Assembly: GCA_963849885.1 (NCBI GenBank)
Contig: CAWKIV010000006.1
Span: forward strand, 880,923 to 944,922
DNA: 64,000 bases
DNA from: CADCTP01 sp963849885
GTDB taxonomy: Bacteria; Actinomycetota; Actinomycetes; Mycobacteriales; CADCTP01
Direction of reading: 5' to 3'
Under the pieces are notes generated by a model. That model saw only the letters and a list, made by a program, of their open reading frames with translations, was not told the origin of the DNA and searched no databases. This document shows positions 17,472 through 25,826 of this stretch, piece after piece. The first letter of the stretch is position 1, and each line of letters begins with the position of its first letter. The translations under genes and the position numbers were made by a program.

Positions 17472-18278
17472 TCACGCGCGCAGGCGGCTGCAGTCGGCCG
17501 GCGTCGGGGCGCTGACCGGGGCCGGCGCCAGCGCCGCCAGCACCAGCCCCTGCACCAGCCGGTCGGTCGGCAGCTCGCCGTGGCCGACCACCGCGTCCGC
17601 GCACACGTCCTGCACCGGGATGTTGACCGCGCCGTCCAGCCGGGCCGACTCCGGCGGGGTGACGATCTGGTCCTGCGTGGTCCAGACCGACACCCAGGCC
17701 GGGCCGTCCGGCGTCTCGTCGGTGTTCAGCCGGGCGAGCAGCGCGCTGTCCGGGACCAGCTGCCGGCAGGCCGCCGGACACCGGCCCGGCGCCAGCGAGC
17801 CGGCCAGCGCGGCGACGCCGCTGCCGTGGTGCGGGGCGCCCAGCGTGACCACCCGGCGGGCCACCGACCGGCCGCCCTCGTCGGCCGCCCACAGCCGCGC
17901 CACCACCCCGCCGGCCGAGTAGCCGACGACGTCCACCGACGGCGCGCCGCGGTCGATCTCCGCCTCGGCGGCCCGCTCCAGCGCGGCTGCCTGCTCGGCC
18001 AGGTCGCCGGTGCCGTCGCCGGGCATCCGTACCACCCGGGCGTCCCGGCCGGCCGCCCGCAGCCGCCCGGCCAGCACCTCGAGCGCGGCGGTGGACCCGC
18101 CGTAGCCCGGCACCAGCAGGACCGGTCCCGGCTGGTCCTGCGGCACCGGCGCGGCCAGCGGGTCGCCGGGGTCGCGGCCGGTCACCACCAGCACCACCGC
18201 GACCAGCACGCCGGCCAGCAGCGCGGCGACGGTCCCGAGCAGGAGCCGGCGGCGAACCGGGGGCAGCGCGGACAGCAC
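17472..18278 (-). CDS. membrane-anchored alpha/beta hydrolase, lipase-like
   Basis: Predicted extracellular lipase or esterase, 268 aa. One N-terminal transmembrane segment (about residues 11-33) follows basic residues and has no clear cleavage site, so the enzyme is probably tethered outside. The oxyanion region is VPGYGGS (57-62) and the nucleophile is Ser121 in GYSAGG. The LGAPHHGSGV segment after it matches class-2 lipases. Acid and His residues of the triad are plausibly Asp in TTQDQIV and His in VVGHGEL. Start is GTG 18278. Stands alone, divergent from the VOC gene. Confidence 0.85.
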   Translation of the reverse strand: MLSALPPVRRRLLLGTVAALLAGVLVAVVLVVTGRDPGDPLAAPVPQDQPGPVLLVPGYGGSTAALEVLAGRLRAAGRDARVVRMPGDGTGDLAEQAAALERAAEAEIDRGAPSVDVVGYSAGGVVARLWAADEGGRSVARRVVTLGAPHHGSGVAALAGSLAPGRCPAACRQLVPDSALLARLNTDETPDGPAWVSVWTTQDQIVTPPESARLDGAVNIPVQDVCADAVVGHGELPTDRLVQGLVLAALAPAPVSAPTPADCSRLRA

Positions 18279-18340
18279 CCGCCCATCCTGCGCCGCCGCG
18301 GGTCAGCCCGGTGTGAGCCGATTCTGTCGGTGCCGTCTCC

Positions 18341-18346
18341 TAGGGT
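18341..18346 (+). promoter_or_regulatory. -10 box of a probable leaderless promoter (VOC gene)
   Basis: TAGGGT is followed after exactly 6 nt by ATG 18353, with no Shine-Dalgarno. Confidence 0.5.
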
Positions 18347-18352
18347 CTCGGC

Positions 18353-18787
18353 ATGCCTTACGACATCCAAGTGGTGATCGACTGCGCCGACCCGCACTCG
18401 CTGGCCGACTGGTGGGCGGACGCGCTCGGCTGGGAGGTCGAGCCGAGCGACGAGGACTTCGTCCGCAAGATGGTCGCCGAGGGCCACGCCTCGGAGGACG
18501 ACACGACGACGCACAACGGCGTGCTGGTGTGGCGGGAGGGAGCCGCGATCAACCACCCCGGCGGGCGGGAGAGCGGGCGGCCGCGGATCCTCTTCCAGCT
18601 CGTGCCCGAGTCCAAGACGGTGAAAAACCGGGTGCATCTCGACCTGCGCCCCGACGTCGAGGACCGGGACGCCGAGCTGCAGCGGATGCTCGACAAGGGC
18701 GCGACCGTGCTCCACCACGGCCGGCAGGGCCCGCACACCTGGGTCACGATGACCGATCCGGAGGGGAACGAGTTCTGTCTCGCCTGA
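18353..18787 (+). CDS. VOC family protein (glyoxalase-like)
   Basis: Small vicinal-oxygen-chelate fold protein, 144 aa, with two beta-alpha-beta-beta-beta halves. The pattern KNRVHLDLRPDVEDRDAELQ and the terminal MTDPEGNEFCLA are typical of uncharacterised actinobacterial glyoxalase/bleomycin-resistance-like proteins. The metal-site residues could be His in RVHLDL and Glu in GNEFC. Function unknown. The YhhN-like gene follows with almost no gap. Confidence 0.9.
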   Translation: MPYDIQVVIDCADPHSLADWWADALGWEVEPSDEDFVRKMVAEGHASEDDTTTHNGVLVWREGAAINHPGGRESGRPRILFQLVPESKTVKNRVHLDLRPDVEDRDAELQRMLDKGATVLHHGRQGPHTWVTMTDPEGNEFCLA

Positions 18788-18807
18788 GGTGGGCCGCGGC
18801 GCTCGCG

Positions 18808-19494
18808 GTGGCGGCGGCCGACGCCGGGTTGGCGGCGGCCGGGGCGCGGCGGGCGCGATGGGTGACGAAGCCGGCGGTGGTGCCGGCGGTCGCGCTGGCC
18901 ACGCGCTCCGGCGGGCGGTCGCCGTCCCGGGCGCTCGGGGCGGCGCTGGCGGGGTCCTGGGCCGGCGACGTGGCGCTGCTGTCCCGGTCGGAGGGCGGGC
19001 TGCTCGGCGGGGTCGGCGGCTTCGCCGCCGCCCACGTCGCCTACCTGGCCGAGATCCGCCGCTTCGCCGCGACGACCGCCTCGGCGGCGCACGGACCGGT
19101 CGGGTCGGGGCGGCGGGAGGGGGCGCTGCTGGCTGCGTACGGGGGTGTCCTCGCGGCGGCGGGGGCGGTGCTGTGGCGGCGGCTGGACACGCCGGACGAG
19201 CGCCGGCTGCGGGTGCCGGTGCTCGGCTACGCGGCCCTGGTGACCGGGCTCGGCGCGGCCGCGACCCGGGCCGGGCTGCGCCGCGGCGGGCCGGCCGGGC
19301 GGGCGCTCGCCGCCGGCGGCACGACCTTCGTGGTGTCCGACGGGCTGGTGGCGCTGAGCCACTTCGGCGGGCGGCGCCGGCCGGCGGTGGAGGCCGCGGT
19401 GATGGTGACCTACGCGGCGGCGCAGGTCCTGCTCGCCGCCGCCCTGACCGACGCCGCCGACACACCCGGCCCGGACGCGGCGCGGATCAGCTGA
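18808..19494 (+). CDS. lysoplasmalogenase-like membrane protein (YhhN family)
   Basis: Multi-pass membrane protein, about 228 aa, of the YhhN/TMEM86 family. Recognisable features are the early VTKPAVVPA motif, GDVALL, and a late FVVSDGLVALSHFGG segment carrying conserved acidic residues. Family members hydrolyse the vinyl ether of lysoplasmalogens. The start is uncertain: GTG 18808 is the first standard start in frame, but homology seems to begin slightly earlier, and CTG 18775, 10 nt after a GGAGGGG stretch, is possible. It converges on lutC, overlapping it by 8 bp. Confidence 0.75.
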   Translation: MAAADAGLAAAGARRARWVTKPAVVPAVALATRSGGRSPSRALGAALAGSWAGDVALLSRSEGGLLGGVGGFAAAHVAYLAEIRRFAATTASAAHGPVGSGRREGALLAAYGGVLAAAGAVLWRRLDTPDERRLRVPVLGYAALVTGLGAAATRAGLRRGGPAGRALAAGGTTFVVSDGLVALSHFGGRRRPAVEAAVMVTYAAAQVLLAAALTDAADTPGPDAARIS

Positions 19495-20113
19495 CCAGGA
19501 CGACTTCGAGGGTGCGGGGGCCGTGCACGCCCTCGACGCGGTGCAGCTCGATGTCGCTGGTCGCCGACGGGCCGCTGATCCAGGTGAGCGGGCGGGTCGG
19601 GTCGAGGCGGGCGATCGCCTCGGGCACGGTCTGCACGACCTGCTCGGCCCGCACCACGCAGAGGTGGTAGTCGGGGACCAGGGTGATCGCCCGCCGGCCC
19701 TGGTCCGGGCCGGCGTCGAGCACGATGGTGCCGGTCTCGGCGATGGCGACCGCGCAGGCGGTGACCACGCCGTCGAGCTGGTCCAGCTCGACGGCGGTGA
19801 GGCCGTCGTCGACCACCGCCCCGGGCAGCTCCCAGGCCAGGCCGGGCGGGACCACGACCCGCCCGGCGCCGCGCTCGGCCAGGGCGGCGGCCAGCGTGGC
19901 CACGAGGTCGTCCGGCGCCGCCGGCCGGACGGAGGCCCGGTAGTCGACCAGCCGGTCGGTGAGCAGCTCCAGCAGCGCCGGCCCGTCCAGGTCCCCGGCC
20001 GCCCGGTAGTCCCGGGCGACCTCCGGCACCACCGGGTCCGGTCCGAGCGCCCGCCGGATCCGCGCCAGCACCTCCGCCCGCGCCCCACCACCGGCCGGGT
20101 CCGCGGCGCTCAC
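19487..20113 (-). CDS. lutC: lactate utilization protein C (LutC/YkgG family)
   Basis: Third subunit of the LutABC L-lactate oxidation system, 208 aa from GTG 20113. It belongs to the LUD domain family: the AETGTIVLDAGPDQGR and ISGPSATSDIELHRVEGVHGP segments are diagnostic. The start overlaps the lutB stop by 4 nt. LutABC oxidises lactate to pyruvate and links it to the respiratory chain through Fe-S clusters in LutA and LutB. Confidence 0.94.
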   Translation of the reverse strand: MSAADPAGGGARAEVLARIRRALGPDPVVPEVARDYRAAGDLDGPALLELLTDRLVDYRASVRPAAPDDLVATLAAALAERGAGRVVVPPGLAWELPGAVVDDGLTAVELDQLDGVVTACAVAIAETGTIVLDAGPDQGRRAITLVPDYHLCVVRAEQVVQTVPEAIARLDPTRPLTWISGPSATSDIELHRVEGVHGPRTLEVVLVS

Positions 20114-21576
20114 GGTCCACCGCCGTGGGTGCGGGTCCACCAGTCGCGGAAGGTCTCGGTGGGCGGGAGGGGCGCGTCCCGGCTGCCGGTCCAGGCGGAC
20201 AGCGGCGGCGGCAGCGTGGAGATCCGGCCGCGCCGGCGGCCGAGCAGCCGGCCGGCGCGGGCGGCCCGCAGGGCGGCGGTCCACCGCCGGGGCGAGGCCA
20301 TGGTCCAGGCGGCCGCCGACATCAGCGCCTGCTCGGGCGTCGGCGTCCGGTGCGCCGCCCGCTTCGCCGAGACGACCTCCGAGCGCAGGTGCACCAGCAT
20401 CGACGGGATGTCGATCGCCACCGGGCAGACGTCGTAGCAGGCCCCGCACAGCGAGGACGCGTACGGCAGGGACGCGCTGGCCGGGTCGGAGACCCCGACC
20501 AGCTGCGGGGACAGCACCGCCCCGATCGGTCCGGGGTACACCGACCCGTACGCGTGCCCGCCGGTCCGCTCGTACACCGGGCAGACGTTGAGGCAGGCCG
20601 AGCACCGGATGCAGCGCAGGGCGGCCCGCCCGGACGGGTCGCCGAGCACCGCGGTCCGCCCGTTGTCCAGCAGCACCAGGTGGAACTCCTGCCCCTCGGT
20701 CGCCCCGGACCACATCGAGGTGTACGGGTTCATCCGCTCGCCGGTGGACGAGCGCGGCAGCAGCTGCAGGAACACTTCCAGGTCCCGCCAGGTCGGGACC
20801 AGCTTCTCGATGCCCATGACGGTGATCAGCGTCCGCGGCAGGGTCAGGCACATCCGCCCGTTGCCCTCGGACTCCACCACCGCCAGCGTGCCCGTCGACG
20901 CGACCGCGAAGTTCGCCCCCGACACCGCGACCGACGCGGACAGGAACTTCCGCCGCAGGTGCCGCCGGGCCGCGTCGGCCAGCACGGCCGGCTCGTCGGA
21001 CAACCCGGGGTCCACGTCGGCCATCTCGCGGCGGAAGATGTCCCGGATCTCGGCCCGGTTGCGGTGGATCGCCGGCACCAGGATGTGCGAGGGCCGGTCG
21101 TGCCCGAGCTGCACGATCAGCTCGGCCAGGTCGGTCTCCCAGGCCGCGATCCCGGCCGCGGCCAGCGCCTCGTTGAGCCCGATCTCCTGGGTGGCCATCG
21201 ACTTGACCTTGACCACCTCGTCGGCCCCGGCCGCCCGCACCAGCGAGACCACGATCCGGTTGGCCTCGGCCGCGTCCCGGGCCCAGTGCACGTGCCCGCC
21301 GCGGGCGGTCACCTCGGCTTCGAGGCGGAGCAGGTGGGTGTCGAGGGACGCCAGGGTGGCGTCCTTGATCGCCGCGCCGGCGGCCCGCAGCGCCGCCCAG
21401 TCCGGCACCTCGCCGACGACCGCGGCCCGCTTGGCCCGGATGGTGCCGGTGGCCTTGCCGAGGTTGCGGCGCAGCTGGGTGTCGGCCAGCGCCCGCCGGG
21501 CCGCGGCCGGGAACGCCTCGGTGCCGTGCAGGTGCTCGGTGTCGACCGCCCGCGGCAGCCCGATGAAGGTGCTCAC
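20110..21576 (-). CDS. lutB: lactate utilization iron-sulfur protein B (LutB)
   Basis: 488 aa. The N-terminal LUD domain (ARGGHVHWARDAAEANRIV; KVKSMATQEIGLNEAL) is followed by ferredoxin-type cluster motifs: CIRCSACLNVCPVY (CxxCxxCxxxCP) and a second set in SSLCGACYDVCPVAIDIP. Together these bind two [4Fe-4S] clusters. A C-terminal segment of about 90 residues carries basic stretches. The start is GTG 21576, 34 nt after lutA. It is coupled to lutC by a 4-nt overlap. Confidence 0.95.
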   Translation of the reverse strand: MSTFIGLPRAVDTEHLHGTEAFPAAARRALADTQLRRNLGKATGTIRAKRAAVVGEVPDWAALRAAGAAIKDATLASLDTHLLRLEAEVTARGGHVHWARDAAEANRIVVSLVRAAGADEVVKVKSMATQEIGLNEALAAAGIAAWETDLAELIVQLGHDRPSHILVPAIHRNRAEIRDIFRREMADVDPGLSDEPAVLADAARRHLRRKFLSASVAVSGANFAVASTGTLAVVESEGNGRMCLTLPRTLITVMGIEKLVPTWRDLEVFLQLLPRSSTGERMNPYTSMWSGATEGQEFHLVLLDNGRTAVLGDPSGRAALRCIRCSACLNVCPVYERTGGHAYGSVYPGPIGAVLSPQLVGVSDPASASLPYASSLCGACYDVCPVAIDIPSMLVHLRSEVVSAKRAAHRTPTPEQALMSAAAWTMASPRRWTAALRAARAGRLLGRRRGRISTLPPPLSAWTGSRDAPLPPTETFRDWWTRTHGGGP

Positions 21577-21610
21577 AGCGCCTCCCTGCTCGCGCTGCGA
21601 GCCCTCGCGC

Positions 21611-22345
21611 TCACAGCCCCTCCCGGGACGCCAGGATCTCGGCCAGGTGCACGGTCCGCACCCCGGTGCGCAGCCGGGACAGCCCGCCGCCGATGTGCAG
21701 CAGGCAGGACGAGTCCCCGGCGGTCACCACCTCGGCCCGGGTCGCCAGCACCCCGCTCATCTTGTCGGCCAGCATCGCGGTCGAGGTGTCCGCGTTCTTC
21801 AGCGCGAACGTGCCGCCGAAGCCGCAGCACTCCTCCGCCCCGGGCAGCTCGACGAGGTCGATCCCCCGCACCGCCCGCAGCAGCCGCAGCGGCCGGTCCC
21901 CCACCCGCAGCAGCCGCAGCGAGTGGCAGGTCGGGTGGTAGGTCACCCGGTGCGGGTACGAGGCGCCGACGTCGGTCACCCCGAGCACGTCCACCAGCAG
22001 CTCGGACAGCTCGTACGTCCGCGCCGCCACCGCCGCCGCCCGGGTCGCCAGCTCCTCGTCCCCGGCCGCCGCGGCCACCATCGCGTGCTGGTGCCGCACC
22101 GAACCGACGCAGGACCCGGACGGCGCCACCACCGCCTCGTACGGCTCGAACACCGCGACGTGCCGGCGCACCAGCCCGACCGCGTCCGCGCCGTACCCGG
22201 TGTTGACGTGCATCTGCCCGCAGCAGGTCTGCTCGGCCGGGAAGACGACCTCGTGCCCCAACCGCTCGAGCACCGCCACGGTCGCCTTCCCGGCCGCCGG
22301 CACCAGCCCGTCCACCAGGCAGGTCACGAACAGGGCGATGCGCAC
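21611..22345 (-). CDS. lutA: lactate utilization protein A (LutA), CCG-domain Fe-S oxidoreductase
   Basis: 244 aa, two CCG (cysteine-rich) domains as in LutA/GlpC-like proteins: FPAEQTCCGQMHVNTG in the first half and LPGAEECCGFGGTFALKN in the second. Further cysteines sit in SGSCVGSVRH and YHPTCHSL. First gene of lutABC. A regulator of the GntR or FadR type often sits next to lut operons but none is present here. Confidence 0.95.
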   Translation of the reverse strand: MRIALFVTCLVDGLVPAAGKATVAVLERLGHEVVFPAEQTCCGQMHVNTGYGADAVGLVRRHVAVFEPYEAVVAPSGSCVGSVRHQHAMVAAAAGDEELATRAAAVAARTYELSELLVDVLGVTDVGASYPHRVTYHPTCHSLRLLRVGDRPLRLLRAVRGIDLVELPGAEECCGFGGTFALKNADTSTAMLADKMSGVLATRAEVVTAGDSSCLLHIGGGLSRLRTGVRTVHLAEILASREGL

Positions 22346-22375
22346 CCGCTCATCTCAGCACGCCCCGGGCCGCCC

Positions 22376-22861
22376 TCAGTAGTAGAGGATGTCCCAGTGG
22401 TTGCCCTCGTCGCAGTAGATGTTGCCGGCCGCTGACCGCCACTGCGGGTAGCCGTCGCCCCGGTTGGCGATGCGGGTGAACGAGTTGCGGATGTAGTTGC
22501 CGATGCAGGTGTACTTGCTGATGTCGACCTTGTAGCCGTTCCAGTGCGAGTAGGTCCCGGAGGCGTGGCCGGTCTCGGTGCCGCCGGTGATGTTGACCGC
22601 GCAGCCGCTGGCCGTCCGCAGCGTCTTCACCCCGTTGACCGTGCCCGAGTTGATCTGCGAGAAGGACGTGCAGGTCGGCACGTTGCGGTTGCTGCAGCCA
22701 CCGGTCGAGCTCCAGGTGATGCCGACCGAGCGGAGCGAGCTGGCCGCCTCGGAGTGGCTCATCTTGTAACCGCTGGCCGACGCCGGCGAGGCGAAGGCCA
22801 CGGTGGCGGCCAGGCCGACAACGGCTCCACCCATCCACCGGGACACGCGGGACAGACGCAT
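22376..22861 (-). CDS. secreted M15-like (D-Ala-D-Ala carboxypeptidase fold) protein
   Basis: Secreted protein, 161 aa, with a clear Sec signal (residues 1-28, cleavage after ASPASA). The mature part has the zinc-peptidase pattern of the hedgehog/DD-peptidase fold: His and Asp in YSHWNGYKVD (S-x-H-x-x-G-x-x-x-D) and His in DEGNHWDILY near the C-terminus. Several cysteines suggest disulfides. Similar small secreted proteins are common in Streptomyces and related genera; peptidoglycan may be the substrate, but this is inference. ATG 22861 has AAGGAG 7 nt upstream; an in-frame start 42 nt earlier has no such site. Confidence 0.8.
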   Translation of the reverse strand: MRLSRVSRWMGGAVVGLAATVAFASPASASGYKMSHSEAASSLRSVGITWSSTGGCSNRNVPTCTSFSQINSGTVNGVKTLRTASGCAVNITGGTETGHASGTYSHWNGYKVDISKYTCIGNYIRNSFTRIANRGDGYPQWRSAAGNIYCDEGNHWDILYY

Positions 22862-22957
22862 GGATCGGCTCCTTCCGTCGCTTGCGACAGGGAGTCCGAT
22901 CAACTCACGTCTCGGCCCACTCGTCCATTCCCTGATCGAGTGTCCGGTCTGTCTGGT

Positions 22958-23794
22958 TCAGCTGAGGTCGGCGGCGTCCTCGGAGGTGCGCCGCTCCAGC
23001 ACGGTGTCCGGCGCCGCGCCCGGCACGTCGGTGCGCTCGTCGGAGTCGGCCAGCACGGCCTCCGCCTGCGCCGCCGGGTCCTCGCTGCCGGCCGACCGCT
23101 CCTCCGGGGTCAGGTCGGCGGCCCGCCTGCGTACGCGCTCCTCGTCCTGCGGCTCCATGCCGGACACCTCCCCCGCCGCGCCGCCCGGGAACCCTGCCGC
23201 CGCCCAGGCCGGGTGCTCGCGGCGGGCCCAGCCGACCGGCACCCACCCGGTGCGCAGGCCGCGCCGCGCGTCCTCGTCCCGGTACGCCAGCCGGACGTGC
23301 CCGAGCACGAGCAGGAAGAGCGCCGCCGCGGTCCAGTCGTGCACCCAGGTCGCGCCGGTGCGCAGCGGCAGCGGCCAGCGGTGGCCGTACTCCATCACGA
23401 TCCCGGTGCCGAGCAGCACCAGACCGCCGCCGGCGGACAGCGCCGCGTTGAGCTTCTGCCCGGCGTTGAACTTGCCCACCGGCAGGCCGGCGGTCCGCCG
23501 GTCCCGCCGGCGCAGCCAGGCCCGGTCGGCCGCGGTCCACCGGTCCAGCTCGCGCAGGTCGGCCCGGTACGCCGCGGACAGCCGGCCGAGCAGCACCGGC
23601 ACCGGCAGCGCCAGCCCGGCCCAGACGTGCAGCTGCACCACCAGGGCGCGCCGGCCGACCAGGGTGGCCAGCGGCTCCAGGTAGAGCACCGCGGCGGTGA
23701 GCAGGCAGATGCCGACCAGCACCGCGGTGGCCCGGTGCACCCACCGGGCGGCCGGCGCGAACCGGAGCAGCTCGGCGGTCCTAGGTGGCGTCAT
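22958..23794 (-). CDS. cytochrome b561-like membrane protein (heme b subunit)
   Basis: 278 aa with four transmembrane segments (about residues 18-40, 48-68, 122-140, 150-172), the layout of cytochrome b561/hydrogenase b-type subunits. Candidate heme ligands are His20 (WVHRAT), His56 (LHVW), and His in EYGHRW and WVHDW. The last ~80 residues are hydrophilic and acidic. Its start lies inside the end of the molybdoenzyme gene (14-nt overlap), so the two likely form a molybdoenzyme plus membrane quinone or heme subunit, like MsrP-MsrQ in logic although not in family. Confidence 0.85.
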   Translation of the reverse strand: MTPPRTAELLRFAPAARWVHRATAVLVGICLLTAAVLYLEPLATLVGRRALVVQLHVWAGLALPVPVLLGRLSAAYRADLRELDRWTAADRAWLRRRDRRTAGLPVGKFNAGQKLNAALSAGGGLVLLGTGIVMEYGHRWPLPLRTGATWVHDWTAAALFLLVLGHVRLAYRDEDARRGLRTGWVPVGWARREHPAWAAAGFPGGAAGEVSGMEPQDEERVRRRAADLTPEERSAGSEDPAAQAEAVLADSDERTDVPGAAPDTVLERRTSEDAADLS

Positions 23795-24515
23795 CGGTGC
23801 GCCCGTTGGACCGGCCGACGAAGGCGTCCACGTCGTAGCCGCGCCGCTCCCAGTAGCCGGGCTGCACCGCGGCGGTGACCTCGATCCGGTCCAGCCACTT
23901 CAGCGACTTGTAGCCGTACATGGGCAGCACGGCCAGCCGCACCGGGCCGCCGTGCGCGTGGCTGATCGGCCGGTCCCGCAGCGCGGTGGCGACCAGCACG
24001 TCCCGCCGGCGGGCCTGCTCCAGCGTCAGGCTCTCCGCGTACGCCCCGTCGTAGGAGGTGAAGCGGACCGCCGCCGCCCCGGGCCGGACCCCGACGGCGT
24101 CGAGCAGGTCGGGCAGCGCGACCCCGGTCCACGGCACCTCGGGCACCCGCCACCCGGTCACGCACTGGAAGTCGCGGACCAGCCGGGTCTGCGGCAGCCG
24201 GGCCAGGTCGGCCAGGGACAGGGTGGCCGGCCGCCGGACCAGCCCGCCGACCGCGACCCGGGCCGCGGCCGGGTCGCGGCGCGGCACCGGGCCGGTCACC
24301 GAGTAGAACCGGAACCCGGCGCCGGCCGGGACCAGCTGGGTCAGCCCGGTCGGGTCCCGCGGGCCGACGACGGCGAGCACCCGCTGCTCCAGCTCGGACA
24401 GCCGGTCGCCGGCCAGCACGGCGAGCGCGCCCAGGCCGGCGACGCCCAGCACCAGCCGGCGCCCCACCGGCCGCCCGGCCGGGAGGCCGGCCGGCGGGTC
24501 ACGGCGGTCGGTCAC
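23781..24515 (-). CDS. molybdopterin-dependent oxidoreductase, sulfite-oxidase fold, membrane-anchored
   Basis: 244 aa from GTG 24515. One N-terminal hydrophobic segment (residues 20-37) after RR suggests membrane anchoring, possibly through Tat. The molybdenum-ligating cysteine is Cys118 in FQCVTGW, followed by WTGVALPDLLDAVGV, and the pterin-binding GGPVRLAVLPMYGYKS segment is present. The fold is that of YedY/MsrP and sulfite oxidase, without the dimerisation domain of eukaryotic enzymes. Substrate unknown. The b561-like gene is co-transcribed downstream. Confidence 0.9.
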   Translation of the reverse strand: MTDRRDPPAGLPAGRPVGRRLVLGVAGLGALAVLAGDRLSELEQRVLAVVGPRDPTGLTQLVPAGAGFRFYSVTGPVPRRDPAAARVAVGGLVRRPATLSLADLARLPQTRLVRDFQCVTGWRVPEVPWTGVALPDLLDAVGVRPGAAAVRFTSYDGAYAESLTLEQARRRDVLVATALRDRPISHAHGGPVRLAVLPMYGYKSLKWLDRIEVTAAVQPGYWERRGYDVDAFVGRSNGRTDDAT

Positions 24516-24590
24516 CCCCCGAGCATGCGCCTGCCGGGCCGCCGCCGCGCGATCACCCCGCGCGGGGGTCGGCGACCGGAAGGCCGGGCA

Positions 24591-24596
24591 TAGTCT
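24591..24596 (+). promoter_or_regulatory. -10 box of a probable leaderless promoter (ATP-grasp operon)
   Basis: TAGTCT is followed after exactly 6 nt by ATG 24603. No Shine-Dalgarno. It would drive the three-gene ATP-grasp operon. Confidence 0.5.
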
Positions 24597-24602
24597 CCGG
24601 AC

Positions 24603-25820
24603 ATGAACGTGGTCTTCGTCGAGCCGTCGTTCCCGCCCACCCAGCAGCACTTCGTGCGCGCGCTCGCCGACGTCGGGGCGACCGTCATCGGGATCGGCGA
24701 ACGGCCCGGCGACTGGCTCGACGACGAGGTCCGCGGCTGGCTGTCCGACTACCACCAGGTCGGCAACGTCACCGACGTCGGCGTGCTCACCGACGTGGTG
24801 CGGTGGATCCAGAGCCGGCTGTGGGTGGACCGGCTGGAGACCACGATCGAGGCGCACACGCTGCCGGTGGCGCACGTGCGGGAGGCCTGCACCATCCCGG
24901 GCACCAGCTCCCGCACCGCCTGGCTGTGCCGGGACAAGCCGTCGATGAAGCAGGCGCTGCGCGAGGCCGGGGTGCCGACCGCGGCGTCCGCCGCCGCGCA
25001 CACCGCCGACGAGGTGCGCGCGTTCGTCCGCGCGGTCGGCTACCCGATCATCCTCAAGCCGCGCACCGGCGCGGGCGCGCTGGACACCGCCCGGGTGGAC
25101 AGCGACACCGAGCTGGCCGCCGCGCTCGGCTCGATGGGGTCGGCCGAGTCGATCGCGGTCGAGGAGTTCGTGGAGGGGCACGAGGGCTTCTACGACACGC
25201 TGTCGGTGGACGGCCGGCCGGCGCTGGACTTCGTCAGCCACTACTTCCCGAACGTGCTGGAGGCGATGCGCACCCGGTGGATCTCGCCGCAGTTCGTCGC
25301 CACCAACCGGGTCGACACCGAGCCGGACTACCGGCAGCTCAAGGAGCTCGGCCTGCGGGTCAACGAGGCGCTCGGCATCGGCACCACCGCCACCCACATG
25401 GAGTGGTTCTTCGGCCCGAAGGGGCTGCGCTTCTCCGAGATCGGCTGCCGGCCGCCGGGCGTCGGCGCCTGGGACCTCTACTCGGCCGGCAACGAGATCG
25501 ACATCTACCGGGCCTGGGCCGACGCGATCGTGCACGGCGAGGTCTGGCACGTGCCGACCCGGGCGTACGCGGCCGGCATCGTCGCGCTCCGGCCGGAGAC
25601 GGACGGCACGATCACCGGCTACTCCGGCATCGACGAGGCGCAGGCCCGGCTGGGCGAGTGGGTCATCGACGCGCACCTGCCGCCGCCCGGCACCCCGACC
25701 CAGCCGGTCGCCGCCGGCTACATGGCCAACGCGTACGTGCGGATGCGGCACCCCGACTACGACGCGCTCCGCGGGATGCTGGACGACGTGGGGCGGTCCG
25801 TGCACGTGCACGCGGGCTGA
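24603..25820 (+). CDS. ATP-grasp ligase family protein
   Basis: 405 aa ATP-grasp enzyme with the biotin-carboxylase-like arrangement. An N-terminal pre-ATP-grasp Rossmann region (residues 1-110) is followed by the ATP-binding part (KPSMKQALREAGVP; YPIILKPRTGAGA; SIAVEEFVEG) and the metal-binding segment FSEIGCRPPG. Such enzymes join a carboxylate to an amine or thiol through an acyl phosphate. First gene of a three-gene operon with an S51-like protein (6-nt gap) and an esterase. The reaction is not identified; a peptide or amino-acid conjugate is the natural guess. Confidence 0.88.
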   Translation: MNVVFVEPSFPPTQQHFVRALADVGATVIGIGERPGDWLDDEVRGWLSDYHQVGNVTDVGVLTDVVRWIQSRLWVDRLETTIEAHTLPVAHVREACTIPGTSSRTAWLCRDKPSMKQALREAGVPTAASAAAHTADEVRAFVRAVGYPIILKPRTGAGALDTARVDSDTELAAALGSMGSAESIAVEEFVEGHEGFYDTLSVDGRPALDFVSHYFPNVLEAMRTRWISPQFVATNRVDTEPDYRQLKELGLRVNEALGIGTTATHMEWFFGPKGLRFSEIGCRPPGVGAWDLYSAGNEIDIYRAWADAIVHGEVWHVPTRAYAAGIVALRPETDGTITGYSGIDEAQARLGEWVIDAHLPPPGTPTQPVAAGYMANAYVRMRHPDYDALRGMLDDVGRSVHVHAG

Positions 25821-25826
25821 CCGCCC

